Shown: piece by piece, positions 42,172 to 50,887 of the stretch | Numbering within the stretch: the stretch's first letter is position 1 | Layout of the letters: each line of letters begins with the position of its first letter | From: Solibacillus cecembensis | Lineage (GTDB): Bacteria; Bacillota; Bacilli; Bacillales_A; Planococcaceae | Direction: 5' to 3' | Length of the DNA stretch: 56,716 nucleotides | NCBI RefSeq assembly: GCF_001439635.1 | Contig: NZ_LMBZ01000028.1 | Location: 1-56,716 of the forward strand | Position numbers and translations under genes: made by a program | Notes under the pieces: model-generated | Databases searched by the model: none | Told to the model about the DNA's origin: nothing | The model's input: only the letters and a program-made list of their open reading frames with translations

Positions 42172-43287
42172 TTAGTCGCCCTTAATCTTCTTTTTAATTT
42201 TATCGAATAGTGAGCTTCCTTGTTCTTCTGGAATATCGCCACTAATTTCGGCAAACTCACGTAATAATTGTTTCTGTTTTTCTGTTAATTTCGTTGGTGT
42301 GACAACATTGACGATGACATATTGATGCCCCATGCCATAACCATGTACGTTTTTAACACCTTTATCTTTCAATCGGAATTGCGCGCCTGATTGTGTACCT
42401 ACTGGAATTTTTAATTTTACTTTTCCATGAATTGTCGGTACTTCAATTTCGTCACCTAATGCCGCTTGTGGGAATGTAAGTTTTAACTCGAACATAATAT
42501 CGTCGCCGTCACGCTCGTAAAACTCATGCTTACGAACTGAGAATACGATATATAAATCACCAGAAGGCCCGCCATTAAAGCCCGCTTCACCCTGGCCCGA
42601 TACGCGTAGTTGTTGGCCGTCATCCACACCTGCTGGAATAGTAATTTTGATTTTTTTCTTTTTCGTTACTTGGCCAGCGCCACGACATGTTGAACATTTA
42701 TCCACGATGATTTTACCTTGACCACGACAGCTTGGGCATGAGCGTTTATTCATCATGCGGCCAAATGGCGTATCCACTGCTTGGTTAATTTGACCAGCGC
42801 CGTTACATTGTGAACATGATTGTGGCGTCGTTCCAGGTTTTGCACCTGAACCATGACAAGTGCCACATGATTCTTCTGTCGGAATTTCAATTTCAGTTTC
42901 TTTTCCGAATACAGCCTCTTCAAACGTAATGTTCATACGGTATTGTAAATCGTCACCTTTGCGAGGCGCGTTTGGATCTTGACGACGTCCGCCACCTCCA
43001 AAGAATGAACTGAAAATATCTTCGAAGCCGCCAAAACCTCCAGCTCCTCCACCACCAAATCCAGCATTTGGATCTTCATGCCCAAATTGATCATAGCGTG
43101 CACGTTTTTGTTCATCAAAAAGAACTTCATATGCTTCTGCTACTTCTTTAAATTTTTCATCCGCACCTGGTTCTTTATTAATGTCTGGGTGAAATTGTTT
43201 TGATAGTTTACGATAAGCTTTTTTTATTTCATCTTTGCTTGCACCTTTTGCTAGGCCAAGCACTTCATAGTAATCGCGCTTACTCAT
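42172..43287 (-). CDS. dnaJ: Chaperone protein DnaJ
   Basis: This 371-aa type I Hsp40 has a J-domain with HPD at residues 33-35 (KQFHPDINKEPG). A Gly/Phe-rich linker follows (about 75-105: GFGGGGAGGFGGFEDIFSSFFGG). Four CxxCxGxG zinc repeats are present (CGTCHGSG, CSQCNGAG, CPSCRGQG, CSTCRGAG, about 143-212). Then come the substrate-binding beta domains and dimerisation tail. It stimulates DnaK ATPase. ATG at 43287 follows GAGCGGAGAG. It is separated from dnaK by 188 bases and a terminator-like hairpin, so its expression may be reduced or partly independent. Confidence 0.97.
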   Translation of the reverse strand: MSKRDYYEVLGLAKGASKDEIKKAYRKLSKQFHPDINKEPGADEKFKEVAEAYEVLFDEQKRARYDQFGHEDPNAGFGGGGAGGFGGFEDIFSSFFGGGGRRQDPNAPRKGDDLQYRMNITFEEAVFGKETEIEIPTEESCGTCHGSGAKPGTTPQSCSQCNGAGQINQAVDTPFGRMMNKRSCPSCRGQGKIIVDKCSTCRGAGQVTKKKKIKITIPAGVDDGQQLRVSGQGEAGFNGGPSGDLYIVFSVRKHEFYERDGDDIMFELKLTFPQAALGDEIEVPTIHGKVKLKIPVGTQSGAQFRLKDKGVKNVHGYGMGHQYVIVNVVTPTKLTEKQKQLLREFAEISGDIPEEQGSSLFDKIKKKIKGD

Positions 43288-43430
43288 GATTCACTCTCCG
43301 CTCTTTTTACATAACGTCTATTTTAACATGTTAAAAAAATGATGTATACAATTTGCTACACCATTCACTGTTTTTTTAGGACGCTTATATATATTTTCTT
43401 CCATGCATTCACTTTTACCTATCACTTAGA

Positions 43431-43463
43431 AAAAGCCAAAGCCGCAAGCGGTCTTTGGCCTTC
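43431..43463 (-). terminator. Hairpin after dnaK (terminator or attenuator)
   Basis: AAGGCCAAAG-CCGC/GCGG-CTTTGGCTTT arms, then TTCTAAG on the minus strand. Partial read-through into dnaJ is expected. Confidence 0.7.
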
Positions 43464-43475
43464 AAAATGAATGAA

Positions 43476-45323
43476 TTATTTATCGTCTTTTACTTCTTCA
43501 AAGTCAGCATCTACGATACCATCGTCTTTTTTGCCTGCATCCGCGCCGCCAAAGTCAGCACCTTCTGCACCGCCTTGAGCCGCTTGTGCTGCTGCCGCTT
43601 GCTCATAGACTTTCATTACTAATGGTTGTAATACGCCATCTAATTTTTCTTTAGATGTTTTAATACCTTCAAGCTCACCTGCTTCAAGTGCTGCTTTTAG
43701 TTCATCACGAGCATCTTCTACAGATTTCTTTTCGTCTTCTGTAATTTGCTCACCTAAGTCTGTAATTGTTTTGTCCACTTGGAACACTAATTGGTCTGCT
43801 TCGTTGCGAAGATCTGCTTCTTCTTTACGTTTTGCATCTGCCTCTGCATTTGCTTCAGCATCTTTAACCATACGTTCGATATCTTCATCTGTTAAACCAG
43901 AATCAGATTGAATTACGATTGTTTGCTCTTTTTGTGTACCAAGGTCTTTTGCTTTTACAGATACGATACCGTTTGCATCAATATCGAATGTTACTTCGAT
44001 TTGTGGAATGCCACGTGGTGCTGCAGGAATATCTGATAATTGGAAGCGGCCTAATGTTTTGTTATCCGCTGACATTGAACGCTCACCTTGTAATACGTGA
44101 ATGTCTACTGCTGGTTGGTTATCCGCTGCAGTTGAGAATACTTGTGATTTAGACGTTGGGATTGTTGTGTTACGGTCGATTAATTTCGTCATAACGCCGC
44201 CCATTGTTTCAATACCAAGTGATAATGGTGTTACATCTAGTAATAATACGCCTTGCACATCACCTGCAAGTACGCCACCTTGTACAGCTGCACCCATTGC
44301 TACAACTTCATCCGGGTTTACACCTTTATGTGGCTCGTGACCAGTTGCTTTTTTGATTGCTTCTACTACTGCTGGAATACGAGTAGAACCACCAACTAAA
44401 ATCACTTTATCTAATTCAGAAGCTGATAGACCCGCATCTGATAATGCTTGACGAGTTGGAATAATTGTACGTTCCACTAAGTCTTGTGTTAATTCATCAA
44501 ATTTTGCACGTGTTAATGTTACTTCTAAGTGAAGTGGGCCATCTGCACCTGCAGTGATGAATGGTAATGATACTTGAGATGAAGTAACACCTGATAAGTC
44601 TTTTTTCGCTTTTTCAGCTGCATCTTTTAAACGTTGCATTGCCATTTTATCTTTTGCTAAATCAATGCCGTTTTCTTTTTTGAATTCTTGTACTAAGAAG
44701 TCCATCACTTTTTGGTCGAAGTCGTCACCACCAAGTTTGTTGTCACCTGCTGTTGCTAATACTTCGAAAACACCGTCAGCTAACTCAAGGATTGATACGT
44801 CAAATGTACCGCCACCTAAGTCAAATACTAAGATTTTTTGGTCGATATCTTGTTGATCTAACCCGTAAGCAAGTGCTGCTGCAGTTGGTTCGTTAATAAT
44901 ACGTTCTACTTCAAGACCTGCAATTTTACCAGCGTCTTTTGTCGCTTGACGTTGTGCATCATTGAAGTAAGCTGGCACTGTAATAACAGCTTTCGTTACT
45001 TTTTCACCAAGATAATCTTCTGCATAACCTTTTAAGTATTGTAAGATCATTGCTGAAACTTCTTGAGGTGTATATTCTTTATCTTCAACTGTTACGTTCT
45101 CAGCCGTACCCATTTTTGATTTGATTGACATGATTGTGTTTGGGTTTGTTACTGCTTGACGCTTCGCTACTTCACCAACTAGTTTTTCACCATTTTTGAA
45201 TGCAACAACTGATGGAGAAGTACGGTTACCTTCTGGATTTGGAATTACTTTTGGTTCTCCGCCTTCTAAAACTGATACACATGAGTTTGTTGTTCCTAAG
45301 TCAATACCGATAATTTTGCTCAT
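43476..45323 (-). CDS. dnaK: Chaperone protein DnaK (Hsp70)
   Basis: This 615-aa Hsp70 has an N-terminal ATPase domain: IGIDLGTTNSCVSVLEGGE, AVITVPAYFNDAQRQATKDA (about residues 113-132), IINEPTAAALAYGLD, LVFDLGGGTFDVSIL (about 169-183) and VGGSTRIPAVVEAI. The linker VLLLDVTPLSLG follows (about 357-368). The substrate-binding domain and helical lid end in the acidic tail DADFEEVKDDK. It has the shorter Gram-positive form lacking the ~25-residue insertion of proteobacterial DnaK. ATG at 45323 follows AGGAGGAAGAACG. Partners GrpE and DnaJ flank it, and HrcA controls the operon. Confidence 0.98.
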   Translation of the reverse strand: MSKIIGIDLGTTNSCVSVLEGGEPKVIPNPEGNRTSPSVVAFKNGEKLVGEVAKRQAVTNPNTIMSIKSKMGTAENVTVEDKEYTPQEVSAMILQYLKGYAEDYLGEKVTKAVITVPAYFNDAQRQATKDAGKIAGLEVERIINEPTAAALAYGLDQQDIDQKILVFDLGGGTFDVSILELADGVFEVLATAGDNKLGGDDFDQKVMDFLVQEFKKENGIDLAKDKMAMQRLKDAAEKAKKDLSGVTSSQVSLPFITAGADGPLHLEVTLTRAKFDELTQDLVERTIIPTRQALSDAGLSASELDKVILVGGSTRIPAVVEAIKKATGHEPHKGVNPDEVVAMGAAVQGGVLAGDVQGVLLLDVTPLSLGIETMGGVMTKLIDRNTTIPTSKSQVFSTAADNQPAVDIHVLQGERSMSADNKTLGRFQLSDIPAAPRGIPQIEVTFDIDANGIVSVKAKDLGTQKEQTIVIQSDSGLTDEDIERMVKDAEANAEADAKRKEEADLRNEADQLVFQVDKTITDLGEQITEDEKKSVEDARDELKAALEAGELEGIKTSKEKLDGVLQPLVMKVYEQAAAAQAAQGGAEGADFGGADAGKKDDGIVDADFEEVKDDK

Positions 45324-45431
45324 ATTTCGTTCTTCCTCCTAATATTGAAACACATTAAAATTGTGTTTAATCATAATAATGAATTTGCTAGAATGCCATA
45401 CTTTAGACGAAGCATGGCAAGTTTCTTATTG

Positions 45432-45983
45432 TTATTCGTTTACAGATACCATTGATGGGCGTAATACGCGATCTTTTAAGCTATATCCTTTTTGCAATTC
45501 ACGTAAAATAACGCCTGCTTCTTTTTCGCTATCTTGCTCTTGCATAACTGCTTGGTGTAAGTTCGGATCGAATTGTTCACCTTCAGCTGCAATTACTTGT
45601 AAGCCTTCATTTTGTGTTGCTGATAACAGTTGCTGATATACCATATCGACACCTTTATAAAGAGCCACGGCTTCATCCGTAGTTACTTCCACTTGAAGCG
45701 CACGATCTAAATTATCTAATACAGGTAAAAGTTCAGTTAAAATCGACTGTGCGCGATATTTTTCAGCTGCTTCACGATCTAATCGACCGCGACGCAGTAA
45801 GTTATCATAGTCTGCACGTAAGCGAACGTAACGAGCTTCCTCATCTGCTAACTTTGCCGTTAATTCTTGAATTTTTGCCTCTTGTTCATCAACAACTACC
45901 TCTTCAGTTTCTACTGCCTCTGGTGCTGTTTCCTCAATTGTTGTTTGTTCAAGCTCTTCGTTTGTCTTTGTTGTTTCCGTCAC
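45432..45983 (-). CDS. grpE: Nucleotide exchange factor GrpE
   Basis: This 183-aa protein has a disordered acidic N-terminus (about residues 1-40, many Glu/Thr) and a long coiled-coil helix (about 41-95). The four-helix and beta-wing domain carries LTELLPVLDNLDRALQVE (about 84-101), VDMVYQQLLSATQNEGLQVI and GEQFDPNLHQAVMQE. ATG at 45983 follows AAGGAGGATTAC. It lies 12 bases past hrcA and exchanges ADP on DnaK. Confidence 0.95.
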   Translation of the reverse strand: MTETTKTNEELEQTTIEETAPEAVETEEVVVDEQEAKIQELTAKLADEEARYVRLRADYDNLLRRGRLDREAAEKYRAQSILTELLPVLDNLDRALQVEVTTDEAVALYKGVDMVYQQLLSATQNEGLQVIAAEGEQFDPNLHQAVMQEQDSEKEAGVILRELQKGYSLKDRVLRPSMVSVNE

Positions 45984-45995
45984 TTGTAATCCTCC

Positions 45996-47030
45996 TTAAA
46001 GCTTATCATTTGTACCTTTCATAAAGGCTTGCGATAAACCGTTGCGCATCACTTCAAGCAAAGTAACGACACGCTTATAATCCATGCGCGTCGGACCAAT
46101 AATCGCAATGGCCCCTTGCTGTTCTTCATCCAATAAAAAGGAAGCGGTAATGACACTACAGTTTTCCATCGCCAAATGATTATTTTCTGAGCCAATCCGA
46201 ATTTGAATACCCGATTGCTGTTGGTTAAATAAGGTATGCACTTGGCTTTTCTTATCGATTAAATCCATCAGCATCCGGACTTTATTTAAATCGTGGAACT
46301 CAGGTTGATTTAACATATTGGACTTACCACCATAATACACATTTCCTTCAGACTGGTTAGCAGAAATGGATACTAAAGATTGAATGATTGATTCTGCTGC
46401 ATTGACATGCTGTTTTAATATTGATAATGCTTCCGTTTCCAGTTTCATCTGAAAATCGTGAAGTGGCACACCAACAAGGCGATCATTTAAAATGTTCACC
46501 ATCTTTTCTATTTCTGAAGGACTGAATCCTGATGGTAACGGTAATACTCTATTTTCAACATGGCCATTGTCCGTTACGATAATGGCAACTGCTGTTTGTT
46601 CCGTTAATGGAACGATTTGGACTTTTTTTACGCGATGTTTTTTGACATCTGGTCCGAGCAAAATTGTTGTATACGTAGTTAGTTCCGACAAAATATTGGC
46701 GGACTCTCGAATGACTTTTTCTGCTTCGAACATTTGCTTTTCAAATAGCGAATGAATTTGATTGACATCATTTCCTGAAATAACTTGAGGTTTCAGTAAA
46801 TGATCTACATAAAATCGATAACCTTGTTCGGATGGGACTCTCCCGGACGATGTATGCGTTTTTTCTAAAAACCCTAATTCCTCCAGGTCCGCCATTTCAT
46901 TTCGAATCGTAGCTGCACTAAAAGTAATTCCTTCTTTTTTAGCTATCTGACGCGAACCAACAGGCTGAGCAGACATCACAAAATCATCCACGATTACTTG
47001 TAATATTTGTAACTGCCGATTTGTTAACAT
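45996..47030 (-). CDS. hrcA: Heat-inducible transcription repressor HrcA
   Basis: This 344-aa repressor binds the CIRCE operator. The N-terminal winged helix shows LTNRQLQILQVIVDDFVMSA (about residues 2-21), VGSRQIAKKEGITFSAATIRNEMADLEELGFLEKTHTSSGRVPSEQGYRFYVD (about 24-77). The inserted and GAF-like domains follow (about 90-330), ending RMDYKRVVTLLEVMRNGLS. ATG at 47030 follows GAGGTGATAAAG. The frame is open nine codons into CIRCE. HrcA folding depends on GroEL, so it acts as a thermosensor. It is the first gene of the heat-shock operon. Confidence 0.96.
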   Translation of the reverse strand: MLTNRQLQILQVIVDDFVMSAQPVGSRQIAKKEGITFSAATIRNEMADLEELGFLEKTHTSSGRVPSEQGYRFYVDHLLKPQVISGNDVNQIHSLFEKQMFEAEKVIRESANILSELTTYTTILLGPDVKKHRVKKVQIVPLTEQTAVAIIVTDNGHVENRVLPLPSGFSPSEIEKMVNILNDRLVGVPLHDFQMKLETEALSILKQHVNAAESIIQSLVSISANQSEGNVYYGGKSNMLNQPEFHDLNKVRMLMDLIDKKSQVHTLFNQQQSGIQIRIGSENNHLAMENCSVITASFLLDEEQQGAIAIIGPTRMDYKRVVTLLEVMRNGLSQAFMKGTNDKL

Positions 47031-47044
47031 CTTTATCACCTCTG

Positions 47045-47071
47045 TTAGCACTCGCATAAGAAGAGTGCTAA
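47045..47071 (-). promoter_or_regulatory. CIRCE operator
   Basis: A perfect TTAGCACTC-N9-GAGTGCTAA, 15 bases upstream of the hrcA start. HrcA binds here to repress hrcA-grpE-dnaK(-dnaJ). Confidence 0.95.
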
Positions 47072-47081
47072 TATATTATAT

Positions 47082-47110
47082 AAATTAGCAAATCTCTGGA
47101 ATATTGTCAA
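47082..47110 (-). promoter_or_regulatory. Candidate sigma-A promoter of the heat-shock operon
   Basis: TTGACA (47110-47105), 17 bases, TAATTT (47087-47082). The start point would fall just before CIRCE. A TATAAT lies at 47080-47075, but at 24 bases spacing from TTGACA. Confidence 0.55.
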
Positions 47111-47128
47111 CGAAATCGTTCTACAAAT

Positions 47129-48274
47129 TTATTCCCCTAGTAAAAAGCGTTGGAAAACTTCATTGCCTAAAAATCGACCTTTTCTCGTCAAGCGAACTCC
47201 TAAGTCATCTGCTTGCACTAATTGCTGTTCTACAAGCCCCAATATAATGTTCTCGTAATAGGCAGACATCGGTTTCGGAAATTTATTTTCAAATTCTTCA
47301 TGTGTTACACCATTTGTTTTTCTTAGTCCTAAAAACATTTGCTCTTCCAGCTTTTCTTCAAATGTCACAACATGTTCATGAAGCAATGGTCGCTTCCCGG
47401 TTTGAACTGTTTCGATATACTTTTTAATCGGTGCAACATTCGAATAACGAATACCTTGTAAATAACCATGTGCGCCTGCACCAAAACCTGCATACTCATC
47501 ATTATCCCAATAAATTTTATTATGCGTAGACAAAAAGCCATCCTGCGCAAAATTACTTATTTCATATTGTTGAAGTCCATGCGCTTGCATCGTATCCATT
47601 AATACACCGTACATGTCTGCCTCTAAATCTTCAGCAGGTAGTTTTAACTTGCCTTTTGCATATTGAATATAAAAAATCGTTTTCGGCTCTACAATTAACG
47701 AATACGCAGAATAATGAGGGAGTTTTAATGCGAGTGCCTGTTCTAATGTATGTTGCCATTGTTCCATCGTTTGACCTGGTAAACCATACATTAAATCAAT
47801 ACTAATATTTTCAAATCCAACTTGTTTTGCCTTTTCAACTGTTTCATACACATGATCATTCGTATGGGTACGGCCGATTTTTTCTAGCAATGATTGATCA
47901 AATGACTGAACACCCATGCTTAAACGATTAACCCCTCCATCATAGAGTGCCTGTAATTTATCCACAGTAAGTTCATCTGGGTTTGCTTCACTACTAAACT
48001 CTTTTACGTTTGACATTGGAATATGTTTCACAATTAATTGTGTTAAACGACGAATTTGAGTAGCAGACAGCGCAGTTGGCGTACCACCACCTAAAAAGAT
48101 TGTTTCCACATTTGAAAAAGCGTCTGGATAGGCTGCCACGGTCATTTCCATCTCTTGTCCAAGTGTTTCTATATATTCATCCACTGGTTGGTTTTTAAAA
48201 AATACTTTGTTAAAGTCACAATAATTGCAAATTTGATGACAAAAAGGAATGTGAATATATACACCTCTAGCCAT
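47129..48274 (-). CDS. hemW: Radical SAM haem chaperone HemW (HemN-like)
   Basis: This 381-aa radical SAM protein has the cluster motif CHQICNYCDFNK (about residues 12-23; CxxxCxxC) right after MARGVYIHIPF. GGGTPTALSATQIRRL (about 63-78) and SIDLMYGLPGQTMEQWQHTL (about 151-170) are family signatures. The Cys following the cluster in true HemN is missing, as in HemW, which binds haem and passes it to client proteins. ATG at 48274 follows AAGGAAGTG. It is directly upstream of hrcA, as in Bacillus; lepA is not next to it here. Confidence 0.92.
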   Translation of the reverse strand: MARGVYIHIPFCHQICNYCDFNKVFFKNQPVDEYIETLGQEMEMTVAAYPDAFSNVETIFLGGGTPTALSATQIRRLTQLIVKHIPMSNVKEFSSEANPDELTVDKLQALYDGGVNRLSMGVQSFDQSLLEKIGRTHTNDHVYETVEKAKQVGFENISIDLMYGLPGQTMEQWQHTLEQALALKLPHYSAYSLIVEPKTIFYIQYAKGKLKLPAEDLEADMYGVLMDTMQAHGLQQYEISNFAQDGFLSTHNKIYWDNDEYAGFGAGAHGYLQGIRYSNVAPIKKYIETVQTGKRPLLHEHVVTFEEKLEEQMFLGLRKTNGVTHEEFENKFPKPMSAYYENIILGLVEQQLVQADDLGVRLTRKGRFLGNEVFQRFLLGE

Positions 48275-48369
48275 TCAATCACTTCCTTTAGTAAATTCAT
48301 TTTCATACTTTATTGTAGCGTTTCTTTCATAAAATACAATTTTAAAGGACGTCTCGTTTATATGAAGAC

Positions 48370-48403
48370 AAAAAAATTCGTACCCAATGAAGAGTACGAA
48401 TTT
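48370..48403 (-). terminator. Intrinsic terminator after the 48408-48734 gene
   Basis: AAATTCGTAC/GTACGAATTT arms, then TTTTGTC. Confidence 0.78.
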
Positions 48404-48407
48404 ATAT

Positions 48408-48734
48408 TTATATAGAAAAGGCGAGTTCTTCTTTATTAATCATCATAATAAAGTCCATCGCATTTAAGTTTGGTAATTGCGCTGCAAACTGTTTTGCTTC
48501 TGCAACCGATTGAAATTGAAATGCATCCAGTTCTTTCGTTAATTCAAATTGATCGCCTACTAAGTGAATCAAATAAAGACGAACAGTTGGGTAGCATCGC
48601 TTCGTTGCATCGAAATTTTCTGATGCGACAATGACCCCCATATCATTTGATACTGGACTAATTATCGTTTCGAGAATATGCAGTTCATCAAGGACAAACC
48701 ACTCAGGTACATTAAGTTGAAATTGACTGTTCAT
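48408..48734 (-). CDS. Hypothetical small cytosolic protein
   Basis: This 108-aa protein has no signal or membrane segment. It starts MNSQFQLNVPEWFVLDELH. Features: SPVSNDMGVIVASENFDATK, then RCYPTVRLYLIHLVGDQFEL, and an Ala/Gln-rich helix FQSVAEAKQFAAQLPNL. I prefer ATG at 48734 (site GAGGGGATGG) to the ATG at 48743, which overlaps that site. I do not recognise the family. It is monocistronic. Confidence 0.72.
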   Translation of the reverse strand: MNSQFQLNVPEWFVLDELHILETIISPVSNDMGVIVASENFDATKRCYPTVRLYLIHLVGDQFELTKELDAFQFQSVAEAKQFAAQLPNLNAMDFIMMINKEELAFSI

Positions 48735-49087
48735 AAAATCCATCCCCTCACTGAAGTTTTGTTGTAGTACACGGTCAAACGCTGCAACTGCTTACATTCA
48801 GCTGTAAACTTTAATTTTACTAGTCATCTCTCTCTATCTAGTAACGAAAAAATACATACACAATTAACGGCATGACAAACAGGGTTATCTGCAGTCCAAT
48901 ATGACACATGATTTTTTCAATATCACTAGTTTACTACAATCAATATTTTATTAAAAGTGCAAAAATTAAAAAAATTATTATTATTTAGTTTTAAAACAAT
49001 AGGTATATTACATTAATGGGATTTCTTATATTTTATTGTTAAATATAGGTTTAACCTTTTCAGTGCAAAGTCATCTCCTATAACAAT
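48735..49087. other. Gene-free AT-rich interval
   Basis: No coding sequence, repeat or strong hairpin is recognised between the 48734 gene start and the chemoreceptor stop. Confidence 0.55.
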
Positions 49088-50614
49088 TTAAATTCTAAAC
49101 CGACCGATTGCGTGTGTTAACGTGCGCATATTTTTGGCGATGTGAAGAATTTCATCATGAATATCATTCGTTGCTAGCTTTTGCGTGGCAATTTGTTGTT
49201 TCACATGTTGCATAGAAGCTAAATTTTCTTCAGAACGATCACTTAACTCCACCGAATTTCGCGCGACAGCTTGAGTATGCTTTGCAATATCATTCATTAT
49301 TTGTGAAACTTGCTCCATTTGAGGGCCAATTTGTTGCACTTGTTCGGTTATTTCACGGAATTTAGTGGCGCTATTTTCGGTTGTCACAACGCCGTAATCG
49401 ACCGTTTTCATTGCCTCATCCATACTACGTGTCGCCTCATACGCTTCCTGCTGAATGGCAGTAACAATCGATGCAATTGATTTTGTAAATTCTTTTGACT
49501 GATTTGCTAATTTTTTGACCTCATGTGCGACAACAGCAAAACCTCGACCATGCTCACCCGCACGCGCCGCTTCAATCGATGCATTTAACGCTAATAAGTT
49601 CGTTTGATCGGCAATCGCATGTATCATTTCTACCGCTTTTGTAATATGTAGGGATTGCTCATTTACCGTATAAATGGTAGCGCTCGCCTTTTTCATCGAC
49701 TGTTCCACTTCTTGCATTTGCATTAAATTTTTATGTACCATTTCCTCGCCTTCAACCGCCGTTTCAATTGTCTCGCGAACATAATGATCAATATGCTGCA
49801 TGCGATTCGACATTTCATCAATACCCGAAGCCACTTGCTGAACAGATGCTGCATTTTCTATAAGTTGTGCCGTGGAATACTGCATGGAGCTAGCCATTGA
49901 TTCAGCATTCATTGCAACATGAACGGCGACTTTCGTAATTTGCTCCGAGTTATTTTCAAGTTCCTCATTCGCTTTTGTGGCAGAATTCGCATTTTTTCGG
50001 ACCGTTTTTAATAATTCCTTAATATCGTCCACCATTAAATTAAAATATTTCGTCGTTTCTCCCAGTTCGTCATTCGCACGGTATGCAGCATATTTCGTAA
50101 AGTCCCCTTGCTGCGCCAAGCGAAACAACTCCCTTAACTCACGAGTCGGTCTATTAATTGCACGTGTTGCCTGAATGCTAACAATAAGAATAAGCACAGT
50201 CAGTACAAAGCCGATAATCATGATTAATTTATAACCAAATGCAATATCCTTTTCATGTGCAATGAGCTGCGCAGAAGCACGTGATAGGATGTATTCATTA
50301 ATTTCCACTAATAACGAATTGGATGCATTCGAAGTTAATTGATTCACATAATACTCCATTTTAGAATCAAAAGCGTTTGTCTTGAATTGCTGCAGTTGCT
50401 CATTCGGTATGCTATTTGTTTTTTCAAGTTGCTCCTTCATGTGATAGGTCAAATCAATGAGCAATAACTTTTGTTCATACATGGACTTTGTTTCTTGTTC
50501 CATTTTTCTTAAATAATCCATGCTAAATACTGTCAATATTACATTCGATACGATACAAACAATCATTAACAAGGCCAAACGATCTTTAATTTTTATAAAC
50601 TTTCGAAAGCGCAT
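49088..50614 (-). CDS. Methyl-accepting chemotaxis protein
   Basis: This 508-aa chemoreceptor has TM1 (about residues 12-32) and a short extracytoplasmic sensor of about 95 residues (helical, four-helix-bundle type). TM2 follows (about 128-150: MIIGFVLTVLILIVSIQ), then HAMP (about 150-205). The long cytoplasmic coiled coil has the conserved hairpin tip IADQTNLLALNASIEAARAGEHGRGFAVVAHEVKKLA (about 340-376). Signalling goes through CheW/CheA. ATG at 50614 has GGGG nine bases upstream; the ATG five codons earlier overlaps that site. The ligand is unknown. No che genes are in the window, as is common for scattered receptors. Confidence 0.92.
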   Translation of the reverse strand: MRFRKFIKIKDRLALLMIVCIVSNVILTVFSMDYLRKMEQETKSMYEQKLLLIDLTYHMKEQLEKTNSIPNEQLQQFKTNAFDSKMEYYVNQLTSNASNSLLVEINEYILSRASAQLIAHEKDIAFGYKLIMIIGFVLTVLILIVSIQATRAINRPTRELRELFRLAQQGDFTKYAAYRANDELGETTKYFNLMVDDIKELLKTVRKNANSATKANEELENNSEQITKVAVHVAMNAESMASSMQYSTAQLIENAASVQQVASGIDEMSNRMQHIDHYVRETIETAVEGEEMVHKNLMQMQEVEQSMKKASATIYTVNEQSLHITKAVEMIHAIADQTNLLALNASIEAARAGEHGRGFAVVAHEVKKLANQSKEFTKSIASIVTAIQQEAYEATRSMDEAMKTVDYGVVTTENSATKFREITEQVQQIGPQMEQVSQIMNDIAKHTQAVARNSVELSDRSEENLASMQHVKQQIATQKLATNDIHDEILHIAKNMRTLTHAIGRFRI

Positions 50615-50796
50615 TTTATAATACCCCATTTATATGTAATCTTTATTATTAGTATAGGTAAATACTGTTAAAGTGATTGGTTGTATTTGTTAAATTACTG
50701 TAAATGGTTTGGAATATCTTACAGGACTATCCAAGATGCGTTGGGGTGTTGGCATACGTTGTAGCGGAGAATAGCAGAGGTAAAGGAGACAAAAAT

Positions 50797-50838
50797 AAAG
50801 CAGTTCAAATTTTATTAACGTAAAATTTGAACTGCTTT
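50797..50838 (-). terminator. Intrinsic terminator after the SLH-domain gene
   Basis: AAGCAGTTCAAATTTTA/TAAAATTTGAACTGCTT, a perfect 17-bp stem with a 6-base loop, followed by TATTTTTG. Confidence 0.88.
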
Positions 50839-50887
50839 TCATTTTAGAGAGTGTATTTTCTCAAGCTCATTATGAAAGCTTAAGGGG